The position numbers and the translations under genes were made by a program. From NCBI RefSeq assembly GCF_009727055.1, contig NC_052353.1, forward strand, positions 39,866,830-39,930,829: DNA of 64,000 nt, written 5' to 3'. The notes under the pieces were generated by a model. The model searched no databases, had not been told where the DNA came from, and saw only the letters and a list, made by a program, of their open reading frames with translations. The stretch comes from Benincasa hispida. Lineage: Eukaryota > Streptophyta > Magnoliopsida > Cucurbitales > Cucurbitaceae. Shown here piece after piece: positions 1 to 11,430 of this stretch; position 1 is the first letter of the stretch; each line of letters begins with the position of its first letter.

Positions 1-636
1 TGAATTATTATTCATTAGAGGGATTAGTGGTGCTTAAGGAGTTAAGGAGTTAAATGTAACTACAGGGGAAAAACGGTAATTTTGGTCTAGCAGTACTTAC
101 AAGCAATTTGTGAAGGGTCATTACCCTGTTGACTAGTAATATCCAATGGACATAGAAATATATTTATAGTGCGAAGAGTGCAACTGTCGGTCTTTAGTGG
201 AGTGATCGAAAGTTAATGGAAGTTGGGTAATTTAAATAAAGGAGTTTAATTAATTATCTAAGTCCGATGGAGCTTCAATTTATAGGTCCATGAAGTCCCC
301 TTTGTAGCTCAACCGGGATTATTGAGAATTAAATTAACTGAGAGAATTAATTATATATGATGTAATAATCTAAATTAATTATATGTGATATAATTAACAT
401 AATGTATTTGATACATTATAATATAAAGTTTATTAAGAAGATGTAAATATTTGAATATGATTCAAATATTAATAATATGAATCAGATTCATATAATTGTA
501 TTTGATGTAAATTTGATTTATATTAAATGCTATAGATTATCGAGAGAATTCCAAACTATAGGTTATATTATCTTTGATAAAATATAAACTATAGGTTATA
601 TGTTATATTTGATATAATATATAGTATAATGTAAAT

Positions 637-670
637 TTTAATTTAATTTAATTTAATTTAATTTAATTAT
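637..670. repeat. (AATTT)n simple repeat
   Basis: About seven copies of an AATTT pentamer lie in the AT-rich middle of the LTR fragment. This is probably replication slippage. Confidence 0.85.
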
Positions 671-763
671 GAATTAAATTAAATGAGGGACTTATGAAAA
701 TAACTCCCCCCTATTTTCTCTCATTAACAATCGTGGGAGTGGGATGCAGTTCGTCTTCTTCCC

Positions 764-770
764 TATAAAA
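764..770 (+). promoter_or_regulatory. LTR TATA box
   Basis: TATAAAA follows a C-rich stretch and precedes an 'acacagagag' start-like region. It sits where an LTR promoter would be expected. Function is inferred from position only. Confidence 0.4.
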
Positions 771-1140
771 AACACAGAGAGTCTGTGAGTTTTGTACCTG
801 ATTACAATTCCCCAGAAACTTCTTCCTTTAAAATTCATTTCCCTCTCCCAAAAGTTTATCAAAGAAGCCTATAAATCCCTCTATAATTCTAACCCTTAAG
901 CAGAATACAAAAGATTCTTTTGTGGTGATGGCCAATTTTGGGTGTTGTTGTTTTTGTTCGTGACTCAGGGAGATACGAAGTATTCGTGGCCGAATCGAGA
1001 AGGAATTTTGTAAAGAATAGGCTCTTCAAGAGGTTAGTAATCTAAACCCCAAATTCCTTCTTTCTATTTTTTGAGCATACTGTAAAATTTGGTTTCAGAA
1101 TGCACATTTAGGGTTCTATATTTTCATGATTTTGTTAAAT

Positions 1141-1949
1141 AAAAAATTGGGACCAACCTCTACTTCCATATTGGACCTCACAGTTCTTCAGTTTGAACTC
1201 ACACACTTTAATCCTCACAATACAATAGAAATTTTTCTCAAGAATAAGATGAAAAGAAAGAAGATTGGAAGCTTGTAGAGAGAGTAACAATGGTGGGTTT
1301 TTTTTGCTAATTTTGAGGATTGTAAAATGTGAAAAGTTGAAATAATTTTGAGGAAGATGAAGTATAAAAAGAGAGGAATGTGGAGTAAAAAGTGGATTTT
1401 AATTTGGGTCATTGGATTGTTCAAAAGTTAAATTGAATGGTAGCGATTTAAACTCAATTAGTTGTTAGACACAAACAAAAATTAATATATACTATATATC
1501 ATTTAAAATCATTTCTTTTAAAACCCAATAAAAACAAGAATACAGAATTTGTCAAAAACTAGCCAGTAGATACAAACATAAAATAATATTAAATTCATTT
1601 TTTAAGCAATCCAAAAATTTAAAAAAAAAAAAAACCCACCATATTTCACTCCATTGCTCCAAATAGCTATTTTAATTGGTTCAATTTGATGATTTGGCCA
1701 TCACGTTACCATCTCATGTATTTTTTTTCCTTTACGCTTCTTTTTGCTATATTTTCTTCGTTTGAACTCCAATTTGGGTGATTTAAGAGGCATCAAAATT
1801 GTTCTGAGCTCTACGCTATAGATTATTCAAAATATTATTAATAAATAAAATCAGGTTTGTTATCATAGAAAATTAATTAATTTGAGATGAAGGGCCAAAA
1901 AGCCAACACTTTTCCCCATAGACTATAAAAGGCGAATCAAGATACACAA
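1141..1949. other. AT-rich spacer, no gene seen
   Basis: Low-complexity AT-rich sequence with a poly-A run near 1620. Short frames on the minus strand here look like chance. No element boundary could be fixed. Confidence 0.5.
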
Positions 1950-2787
1950 TTCAAGAAATTTTTGGATATTTTAAAGAAACTTCATATCAACATTCTACTA
2001 GTTGGGACATTAGAGGAAATGCCTAACTATATGAAATTTTTAAAAGACGGCCTGTCCAAGAAGCGCAAGCTATCAGAGTATGAAATGGTTATGCTAATTG
2101 AGTGTTGTAGTGCCTTGTTTAGTAGCAAGATTCCCCCAAGGCTGAAAGACTTGGGAAGCTTCACTATTCGGTGTTCTATTAGAGGTGAAAGTTTAGGCAG
2201 AGCACTATCTGCGAAATGGGTGCAAGTATTAATCTAATGTCGTATTCAGTGTTTGTGTGGTAAGGGATTAGGGAAGTAAAGCCGATGACTATAACTCTTC
2301 AGTTAGCCGATAGATCCACTACTAAGCCAGTAGGAAATATTGAAGATGTGTTGGTAAAGGTTGATAAGTTCGTGTTCCCTATAGACTTCATAATTTTGGA
2401 TTGTGATGCAGATAAAGAAGTACTGATAATTCTGAGCGACCTTTTTTAGCGACAAGAAGAACTTTAATTGACGTATAGAAAGGAGAGTTGACCATGCGAG
2501 TCAATGATTAGAAGATTACATATAACGTATTATAAGCATTAAAATTTCCTAGTGATATGGATAAGTGTTCCTTTCTTGAAGCTATTGATGCTTTGTTTTC
2601 ATATCTACAGGATTTTGTGCTTGGCAAAGATCTGGAAAAAGAACCAGAAGAACTTGAAGAAACAACAGAACAAGTTGCTGCAATAGCAAAAATAGCAAGC
2701 TTAACAGCAGAGCATGAAGTGTCAAGGCCACTTAAACCATCGATAATTGAACCTCCAGAACTCGAATTGAAGCCATTGTCGACGTAT
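1950..2787 (+). pseudogene. Ty3/Gypsy (Athila/Tat-like) aspartic protease remnant
   Basis: The first frame (from 1962) reads like the end of a plant Gypsy gag and the start of its protease, with FLKDGLSKKRKLSEYE and PPRLKDLGSFTI. This family then normally continues into a D-L/M-G-A-S-I active site. Here a frameshift after 'GRALSAKWVQVLI' removes the catalytic motif. Downstream blocks in other frames still read MTITLQLADRS, EDVLVKVDKFVFPIDFI and RVNDQKITYNVL. A final frame (2557-2796) corresponds to the linker before reverse transcriptase. Several frameshifts and stops make this a fossil. It ends abruptly where a Copia LTR fragment begins, so reverse transcriptase and integrase are absent. Confidence 0.75.
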
Positions 2788-3689
2788 TTAATATAAATAT
2801 GATTTACGTTAAATACCATGAAATAGAAAAAGAACTATAGCTATATATTTCATATGATGAAATATTAAAATTATAGGTTATAAATATAATATGATAAGTT
2901 AGTTATTATATTTATTTATAACATATTAATTATATGATAATTAATTATTCTTTTTCTCTTATAACCGAATTGAGTGGGAGGTTATTGAAATTTTTATGGT
3001 AATTGTGAGATCAAAGGAAAATTATTTTCTAAGTCGGTTGGATGATTCATTATTGTATCGTTTCACAAAATGAAAGCTATCGTGTAAAAGTTTTTTACTA
3101 AACAATAGTGTATCACAGCCTAAACGATCAGGAGTTCCAAGTTTACTATACAATAGTTACTCGTTTACTCGTTGCTACACGATCGAGTAGTAAAGTCTAT
3201 ACGATAGGCTTCTTCTTTCTAAACGATCGAGTATTTAGTCTATACTATAGACTTCATTCATCTCTCACTTACTCGATCGTCTACCTCTTGCTTTCCTCAA
3301 TCCAAAATCATACAAAGCCCACAACTCCTGGATTCTCACACAGAGAATACCAAGGTAATCATTGTGGTGGTATTCTAATTCCATTCGAGGATCGGGTTGA
3401 ACTTGATTGTCATCGAGGTGGATCCAGTCGTTCGTTGAAATCGTGTTTTCATCGTTGCGTTCGAGTTCGTGCTATTGAACGAGTTGCTGAACGATCAAGG
3501 GCTACTTGAAGAAGAGTTCTTCAAAGGTTTGCATACTCTATCCCATGTTCAGTCTTTTAAAGAAGCATGTTGTAATTTACTGTTTATGCATAATCGTTTC
3601 CGTTTAGATTATAATTGTTTGTGTTCTTTCTCAGTAGGATTTGGAATGATCCACTTCTGTTCACTGAATCTCTGTTTAGATTTCCTTCA
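2788..3689 (+). mobile_element. Copia long-LTR fragment, 3' end preserved
   Basis: It matches the solo LTR at 43472-45482 from about its midpoint (near 44610) to its end, including the block after 2810 and the CGATCG-type motif cluster at 3100-3260. It ends in 'ttccttca' exactly as the solo LTR does. The 5' half is missing at the junction with the Gypsy remnant. Frames inside it are not genes. Confidence 0.75.
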
Positions 3690-4247
3690 AATATCAGACT
3701 AATCCAGGATATGATCATCGGACTATCGTTAAAAACATTCTCAAGTATCTTCGAAGAACGAGAGATTATATGCTCATGTATGGTGTTAAGAGTTTGATCC
3801 TTACTGGATACAATGATTCTAATTTTCAAACCGATGTGGATTCAAGGAAATCTATCTCAGGATCAGTATTCACTCTGAATGAAGGAGTATAAAGCAAAGT
3901 TGTATTATTGACTCCACCATGGAAGCGGAGTATGTAGCTGCATGTGAAGTAGCCATGAAGCAGTTTAGATTAAAAAGTTCTCGATCAATTTAGAAGTAGT
4001 TCCAAATATTCATCTGCTAATAACCATCTATTGTGATAATAATGGAGCAGTTGCAAATTTCAAAGAACCGAGAAGCCATAAGTGCAGAAAGCACATCGAA
4101 TGCAAGTACCATATTATCAGGGAGATAGTATGTCGAGAAGACATGATTGTCATGCAGATAGCCTTAGAAGACAATTTAGATGATCCATTTACAAAGGCAC
4201 TCACGACTAAAGTGTTCGAGGGTCACCTAGTCAGATTAGAACTATGA
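3690..4247 (+). pseudogene. Copia reverse transcriptase end and RNase H remnant
   Basis: Directly after the LTR end, translation gives NPGYDHRTIVKNILKYLRR, then YNDSNFQTDVDSRKS and a broken form of the STMEAEYVAA block. These are the usual last blocks of Copia reverse transcriptase and RNase H. The end resembles the DPFTKAL...GH tail that closes Copia polyproteins, with a stop at 4245-4247. Internal frameshifts destroy the frame. It lies upstream of a polypurine tract and an LTR, so it is the 3' end of an element whose front part is gone. Confidence 0.8.
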
Positions 4248-4363
4248 GCTTCATAAATCTAGAGCAAGTGGGAGAATTCATGGATATATAGATGCCCTAG
4301 TTTATTGTATTTATTCTCTCATACTCAATATTGTATGTATTTGTACATATGTAAACTCACTGT

Positions 4364-4376
4364 CCAAGTGAAAATT
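4364..4376 (+). other. Polypurine tract next to a 3' LTR
   Basis: 'aagtgaaaattt' immediately precedes the TGTT that opens the LTR. An earlier, better-kept purine run 'aagtgggagaa' lies at 4266. Both resemble the plus-strand primer site of plant Copia elements. Confidence 0.5.
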
Positions 4377-6268
4377 TGTTAGATTGTATGTCCTAAAACT
4401 CACAGTTTATAAAATTAAACATATTCTATTTGCAATCAAGATGTTATTGAAGTTTTTTCAATAAAACGATTAGTAAATATGTAAGTTGTACTTGTAAAAG
4501 TTAAATCCAATAAACTAACAAACCCCTGGCTATAGCATGAATACTTGAACCTTATGTGGAGACATAAAAGAGGATCTGGTTTGGGTATATAGCCAAAACG
4601 GTCTATAAGTATAAGGATAGGATTGGGTACCTTATCCTAGGGACACTTTAGATGCGACTCGCTTTGTATTTGACACAAACAATGTGATCCAAAATTGTTC
4701 ATGCGGAGACATGCAAGTGGAGGCATCCTATGCAAAAGATGTTTACATATGAACAGACCACGAAATAGTCACTTTTTCTTTATAACGTCGCTTACTGTTA
4801 CAATTGATTATTTCAATCTGATGACCTAAGGTAACTCGATCTCTACTCTGAGCTAACTATGAACTCTTATTTATTCGGGATTATCCTTTAATTTGCATGT
4901 GTAAGAGTGGCCCAACAACGTAGCTCAATAAGCCTCCCATTTTAGGGGTAAGACCTGGTAAATAGTTGGGGACATAGTCCTGCAAGATGAAATTCACTCC
5001 TACCCGTATCAGGGTTAGCATATAGGTTTTTCCCTTAAGTACTAACTCTTGGTCTTGAACAAGGGGTCCCACCCTCTCTATGAATGAGAGAGACTCGGTT
5101 TATTGCTAGAACCATAAATCAATTGTTCATTAGTGGATCAGTGGAGACTGGAGGAGTAAGATGTATTACAGGGGGTGAAACGGTAATTTTGACCCACTGT
5201 TAATATGAACTGCCTGTGAAAGATCGACTTACTGATCATGGTTAAATCAAGTGAACAAAAGTATATCTATAGTGAGGAGGGTGCAACTAGGCCTTTAGTG
5301 GAGTGACCTGGTAGTTAACGATGTTGATTAATTCGATTTAAAGAGTTTAGTTGATTAATCTCGGATCATTGGAACTAATGATCTATAGATCCATTAGGTC
5401 ATCCTACTAGCACACAAACAGATTAAACCTTAGAATAGCATGATGAGAAAATTTGAAACGTTCAAGTTAAAATTTAAAGGTATTATTGTTTATATACGAT
5501 ATAATTAAACATTTTATTATCGAATTAAATGAAATTGGAGAATTAGAAATTATTTAAATATGATTTAAATATTACATGAATAAGGATTCATGTTCTGAAA
5601 TTGGTGTGTTATATTAATTTAATATCTGATACTAAATTAAATTAATTATTTATTAATAATTAAATTAAGATTAATTATAGAATTGATTTTTAAATTTTAT
5701 TTAATATTAATTATTAAATTAAAATTTTATAAAATTAAAATTTGAATTTTATGTGAAAAAAATTCAGATAAATTAACAATGGATGGAAGTGGGTTTACCC
5801 ACTTCCTCCACTTCACCATTCCATTTCCAATTAACTTAAGATGTTAAGGTGTTGATGTCAATTTCTGGTGAAATTGAGCTGCATGTTATGGTTAGCAAAA
5901 AAGGATACATTGCTGAGAATGAATTGAACATTCAATTGGAAAAAAAAAATTATGAGTTTTTTTAGTGAAGAAAAGTTCTTCAACTCTGGGACTTCAAACC
6001 AGAAAAGCTCTTCAAAATTTCCCTAAATTCAATCTCATTTTGGACCCACAAACAAATCTAAGGACCAAAAGGATAGTAGGGAAGATCAAGTGGTGGTCTA
6101 CAAGGTGTTGGAGAGAAAATTCAAGCTCAAATTGAAGTAATTGCAGAACTCTCCAAAGGTAAGTTTTTGAAACCCTACTTCTAAGTTGATGAACATGCTT
6201 GCTTGATTGCTAAAATTACCGAAATTAGAGTGCTTAAGATCCAAATTGCTTTCGCTTGTTGATTGTCA
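4377..6268 (+). mobile_element. Copia 3' LTR, about 1.9 kb
   Basis: Starts TGTTAGATTGTATGTCC after the polypurine tract and ends near 'gattgtca' (6268) or 'accaaca' (6277). The minus-strand LTR at 62285-63928 is its closest relative: both open with a variant of 'atgtcctaaaactcacag'. The order of blocks is the same as in the other long LTRs. It carries no gene; a short minus-strand frame near 4900 is chance. Confidence 0.7.
5785..5806. repeat. Perfect 10-bp inverted repeat with 2-nt loop
   Basis: Arms GGAAGTGGGT and ACCCACTTCC are separated by TT, inside the LTR. A role in the LTR transcript is possible but not shown. Confidence 0.7.
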
Positions 6269-6277
6269 ATACCAACA

Positions 6278-6651
6278 GCCTCACCCTCTCACTGGCCTAG
6301 AGGGATTTCTTTTATGGTTAGACCATAAATAGGTTGCTCATTAGAGGATCAATGGTACTTAATAAACAAGAAGTAACTATGAGGGTAAAACGATAATTTG
6401 ACTCGATTGTGGTTATGAACAACCTGTGGAGGATTAACTTATAGGAAATTGTTAAAAATTGGTGGACACATAAATATTCTACAGTTCATAAGAGTGCTGC
6501 AATGGGTTTATAGTGAAGTGCCCCATAGTTAATGAATGCTAATTAATTTAATTAAAGACTTTAATTAATTAATTTGTATCATAGGAGCTTATAATTGTAA
6601 GTCCATAAGGTTATTCTGCTAGCTCATAATAGGATTAAATAAAGATTTAGG
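6278..6651 (+). mobile_element. Copia long-LTR fragment, left of a hAT insertion
   Basis: It begins inside the LTR at the 'cctagaggga' block and runs through 'ggttgctcattagagg' and the 'agtgctgcaatg' block up to the hAT target site. The sequence resumes in register at 10564, so both pieces come from one LTR. Bases 6644-6651 (GATTTAGG) are the left target duplication. Confidence 0.75.
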
Positions 6652-7843
6652 TAGGGGTGTTCATATGACTTGACAACCCAAACAACCCGAACTACCCGAC
6701 CCAAATTATAAGGGTTGAGTTGGGTTAGTTTAAAATTTGGGTTGGGTCTTGAGTTGGGTTATAAAAACTTCGGGTTGACCCGACCCAACCCGAATTACTA
6801 ATATCAATATCAAAAAAAAATATAATATATATATATATATAATATATATATAATATATATTATAATTTACGTTTTAGCCTTTTAGGGTTTTAACTTCAAG
6901 CGTGAGTCCGTGACTGCATGAGCCCGACATGATCTCTCTATCTTCTCAGTCCCCCTTCTCTCCTCACTGTTGTCATTCATCATTGTCTAGTCGTTTTCTT
7001 TGTCGTCGTTCGTCCGACCGTTCATCGTTCATTGTTGTTCTCTCTGGCCGATTTCGAGGATAGTAACACATTAACACATTACCCTTTTCTCTTTGGCTGA
7101 TTTCAAGGTTCTTCATTCAAGCCTTCTCTTGTCAGTTTAAATCACTTAAGTTTAATTTCAGATCTAAAATACATGTTTTCTGCCTTCCTCTTTGACGTTT
7201 TATGTTTAATTTCAGATCTCCACAAGTTTTTCTTTCTCAAATTTTAGACTTCCAATTCTAGTGGCCAATTTCGAGGTTAGTAAAAATGTAAATTGTCTAC
7301 TGAGCTTCAAACAAAACGAAATGGCCAGGAAAATTTAACAAAAATATAAAATCACAACCCTGGCTTAAAAAGAATTATGAAATCGCTAAGTGCACTGTAA
7401 AGTTGTTTATTATGTACAAAACTAGACAAATACAATGTTTATATATGATATAATCATGATATAAGTACATTGTGTATAGCAGTTGAACTGTGCCAGCTTA
7501 AAGATGTCAAAGTTGAATTTAAAAAAAGTTGTAATGGGAGAATACAATGTCTTCATAACATATAACAGTGATATAAAATATATTTTGTGGTAAAACATTG
7601 AACCTGGATATGTAAAAAATAGAACTTTCAATTGCGTATAATAATCAAGCACGCAATCAAAGTTGTAAAGAAATGAGATCTTTTTCATGTGGGTGATTGT
7701 TTTATTTTGACTCATTTTTTATATTTATAGATTGTGGAGAGTAGTAGTGGACAACATAGTCAAACTAGTCCTAGTCCCTGCACTAGCTCTAACCCTAGCT
7801 CTGCCTCGCTCCTTCCATTGTTATTGCTAATGTAGCTGGAATT

Positions 7844-9766
7844 ATGAGTTCGAGTAAACCACCATTACCGAATAAGAAGAGAACTAGAGCCACTAAGAAG
7901 ACAACCTCCACTATATGGGATCACTTCACAAAGTTGGAAGAGAATAGTACTAGGTGCACATGTAATTATTGTGGTGAAGAGTATTGTTAAGATACTACTT
8001 CTTGTGGGACTAGCACATTATGGAAGCATTTAAGAAATCAATGTAAGAAGTATCCATATAAAAAGGAAGAAAAAGGACAAACTATTTTGATTCTTCAATC
8101 TTCTAATGGTTGTAGAGAAGTGTGTGCTAAGATGTTAATTGTTGGTGAGTTGCCATTCAAATTTTTTAGAATGGGGGTTTTAGACATTTTTGCAGTGTGT
8201 ATTGTCCTAAGTTTGATCCTTCTTCAAGAGGAACAATTGCTAGAGACATTTATTAACATTTATTAACTGACACATGGACTTCATTGCAAAATATTAATTA
8301 CAGGGTACTCACTATACACTTTATCGATTCAGAATATATTTTGCATAATTTTATTTTTTTAAAACTTTTGTCAAGTTGCTAACCACAAGGGTAACACTGT
8401 TGGAAAGGTCATTGAGTGTTTTTTTTTATTATTATTGAAATGGGGGATTAATAAAGTCTTTTCCATGACTATTGATATTGCAAGTTCAAATGATGGAGTT
8501 GTTTCTTATATTAAGAAAAGACTTAGAAGTTGGAAAACCCTAATCTTGAAAAGAGAATCGTTACACCTGAGGTGTTAGTGCTCACATAATTAACTTGATT
8601 GTGAATGAGGGATTGAAATAAATTCACGATTCCATTGCTTATGTTTGTAATGTTGTAAGGTATATTAGATCATCTCCTAAGAGATTGACAAAGTTTAAAG
8701 CTTGTATGGAGCAAGAGAAAATAAAATGTAAAGCTCTTGTTTGTTTGGATGTTGCAACAAGATGGAATTCTACGTATCTTATGCTTGAACATGCACTCAA
8801 ATTTGATAAAGTTTTTCAAATATTAGAGGAAGAGGAGTTGGATTATCAAGACTATTTTGCAGAAGATGATCATAGAAAAAAGAGAATAGTGTCACCAAGT
8901 AATTATGATTAGAAAAATGTTGAAGTGTTTGTCATGTTTTTGAAGGTGTTCTGTGATGTCACTACTAAGATAAGTGATTTTTTATATGTGACTGCCAATT
9001 CTTTCTTTCATGAGGTGCAGGGGATTAATGATCTTTTAATTGGTTGGAGCAACGAACATAACTCTATTTTATGTAATAGGGCTGTAAATATGAAGACAAA
9101 GTATGACAAGTATTGGGGTTCAATTGACAAAATGAATAAGCTTGTATTTATAGTTGTAGCGCTTGACTCTTGTTATAAATTAGATTATGTTGGCTTTTCC
9201 TTTGGAAGTGTTTATGACGATGCTATGGCTAAAGCTCTTGTTGATGGGATTGAAGTTTATTTAATACGTTTGTATAATTTTTACAAATCACAATTTGATG
9301 GATTTGATGATGATTTGAGTGCCCAAAATTGTGTTTATGAACAAGTCGAATCAAATGATAGTTCAAGATTATTGAGTTCGAAAACTATGGTGGAAACTAA
9401 TGCAAGTGGCAGAGTGTTATCACGATACAAGAGAAGAAGAGAAGGAAAAAATACTTTAGAATTGAGGAATGAGGTGGATCGATATTTATCTGACCCTTTT
9501 GAGAAGCTAAATAATCATTTTGATGTTTTGACTTGGTGGAAACTAAATGGAATTAAATACTGAGTTTTATAAAAAAAAATGCTCAAGATGTTTTTGTCGT
9601 TCCAATGTCTACTGTGGCTTCTGAATCAACATTTAGTACAAGAGGGAGGATTCTTGATTCTTTTAAAAGTTCCTTGTCACCTAAAACAGTGGAATCTTTG
9701 ATTTGTACACAAATTTGGATTCGTGGCAAAACAACCTTATTGGATCTTCCTCCACAACTTGAATAA
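7844..9766 (+). pseudogene. hAT transposase (BED zinc finger, hAT C-terminal domain), broken
   Basis: From the ATG at 7844 the product starts with a basic stretch (NKKRTRATKK) and a BED-type finger: STIWDHFTKLEE, a C..C pair in CTCNYCGEEYC, then LWKHLRNQC. A stop at 7988 interrupts the finger. The middle is degraded to about 8680. Two frames (8685-8912 and 8925-9563), split by one stop, carry the conserved core: ATRWNSTYLMLEHALKF and KYDKYWGSIDKMN. The C-terminus has the dimerisation region with NEVDRYLSDPFE and WWKLNGIKY. A frameshift at about 9565 separates the last blocks, VPMSTVASESTFST and SLICTQIWIR, which end at a stop at 9766. The family normally acts as a dimeric nuclear transposase. 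This copy cannot be functional. Confidence 0.85.
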
Positions 9767-10347
9767 ATGGAGATTTGTAAAAAATTGAGAATGATAAATG
9801 GTGCTCTAACTTTTATATTTAAATGAGAATTATGTTTTGATATGACGTTATGTACTTTTATTATGTTTTTGTAGATAATGTTAAGTCCTCCATGATGTCA
9901 CAAACATGAAACTCTATGGGTTGAAAATTTTCATGGTAAATTGAATACTTATATGATAGATCATTTTATCTTTTTATTATTTATTTATTTTATTTGAACT
10001 ACTTGGAATGTTTTTAAATTTTCAAGACAAAGTTGAATGCTCCAGATGCTCATAATGTTTTTGAATTTTAGAAGTATGGTTCATAGTTGACTCTCATTAT
10101 GTAATTCTAGATGTTTATAAACTTTTTTGTTATATATTGTATTAGTGTTGTACCTTATGGATGTGTGGATTCATGGATATAGATATGTTGTACTTTATGT
10201 TTTGAAGTTTAATTCATGCTTAAGGACTATTTTATGCTATACTTCATGTTTTTTAAGTTTGATTCATGTTTAAGGACTATTTTATGTTAGTAAATTATCT
10301 TGGATCAATGTCTTTATAATAGGTGTTATACTGTTTTTAAAATTAAC

Positions 10348-10386
10348 AAAAAAAAAAAAAAAAAAAAAAAAAAAGAAGAAGAAGAA
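10348..10386 (+). repeat. Poly-A (27 A) followed by (GAA)n
   Basis: A 27-base A run leads into four GAA units near the right end of the hAT element. Its length is likely to vary between individuals. Confidence 0.9.
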
Positions 10387-10563
10387 AATGCACAATCCAA
10401 CAATCCAACCCAACTCAACTCGAATTTTAAGGGTTGGGTAGGGTACCCTACTCGAGTAATTTGGGTAGCCAAACTAACCAACCCGAATCGGGTTGGTCCA
10501 AAATTTACCCCTAACCCAACCCAGCCCAACTCGTGTACAACCATGTACAATTTTAGATTTTGG

Positions 10564-11386
10564 TGTTGTAAATTTGAAGTGTTTAAATTATTGCTTAGGA
10601 AATTTATTGTATATGATACAATTTAATATAATGCATATAGATACATTATAATATATAGTTTATTTAAATTAGATTCAAATTTAAAACTATATAATATGAG
10701 AGAATAATATTTGAAGTTCAAATATTGAATAATATGAATTGGTTCATATTAAACCTATATAGTAAAATTAATGTGAATGAGATTCATATTAAACTATAGA
10801 TTATGAGAGAGAAAGGTATTTGAATATGATTCAAATATTAAATTAATTAAATAATTGATTTTAATCCAAGATTAAATAAATGTTAATTTGATTAATTAAT
10901 TATTTAATTTATTTAAATTAAATTAGATTTAATTTAAATTCTAAATTAAATAGATTATTGCAACAGAGTGATTAGTGGAGTGAGAGGATTTAACTCCCCT
11001 CACATTTTATTTTGAACCTTAGAAGACTATGAGATATAAAACACCTCTCTCACTCTCATGTAACAAAAGAACAGAGAAGAGTTCTCTGGTATTGCCTTTT
11101 TCTTCTCCAAGAACAATAAAACTCCCACAAACTTCCTTGTTCCAAAGAGAATAGCAGAGAAGATTAGTGATCGTGTCTTGCTCGTGATTTGATTGTGCAT
11201 TAGATCTAGAAGATTGGAAAAATGTATTTGAGAATTGGTTCTACAATTGTTGTAATTCATCTTCTCTAATTAATTACTGTATAAAGCATGTCTAGCCTAA
11301 TTCTTTATGTTTCTATTTTATAATTTTTTTGTAACAAAATTGGGACAAAACGATAAATCGCTTCTGCATTGGGACTCAATCCCTTC
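10564..11386 (+). mobile_element. Copia long-LTR fragment, right of the hAT insertion
   Basis: It continues the LTR of 6278-6651 in register: 'aaatttgaagtgttt' follows as in the solo LTR near 44520. It contains the AT-rich middle, a 'gagatataaaaca' TATA-like site near 11030, and ends around 'gggactcaatccc'. The exact 3' boundary is uncertain by some tens of bases. Confidence 0.65.
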
Positions 11387-11430
11387 ACTTTGTGCACCTA
11401 ATGTTCTTGTCATTGTTAGTCAATCTCCAT

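Larger units (their letters stand above)
1..1140 (+). mobile_element. Copia long-LTR fragment (3' half), cut by the window edge
   Basis: The block around 'cattagaggg' and 'tacttacaagcaatttgtgaa' style text near bases 10-120 recurs in every long LTR of this window: forward near 5121, 6342 and 44206, and reversed near 48300, 54770, 59045 and 63180. That repetition, not coding content, identifies the stretch. The usual order follows: a 'gagtgcaactg' block (177), an AT-rich middle, then a TATA box and the transcribed end. The downstream boundary is vague and is set where similarity to the LTR at 10564-11386 fades. No open frame of interest is present. Confidence 0.6.
6652..10555 (+). mobile_element. 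hAT-superfamily DNA transposon, 3.9 kb, non-autonomous now
   Basis: The flanks give an 8-bp target duplication with one mismatch, GATTTAGG at 6644-6651 and GATTTTGG at 10556-10563, as expected for hAT. The ends form an imperfect terminal inverted repeat: TAGGGGTGTTCAT on the left against a right end that reads TAAAATTGTACAT on the minus strand. Both subterminal regions are full of short GGGTTGGGT-type repeats in opposite orientation (6700-6800 and 10395-10530), a common feature of plant hAT elements. Inside lies a broken transposase with a BED zinc finger and hAT C-terminal dimerisation region. The element splits a Copia LTR, so it is younger than that LTR. Confidence 0.85.

Noticed and set aside
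7422..7715. 97-codon minus-strand frame
   Set aside because: It lies within the hAT element upstream of its transposase, is AT-rich and matches nothing known to me.
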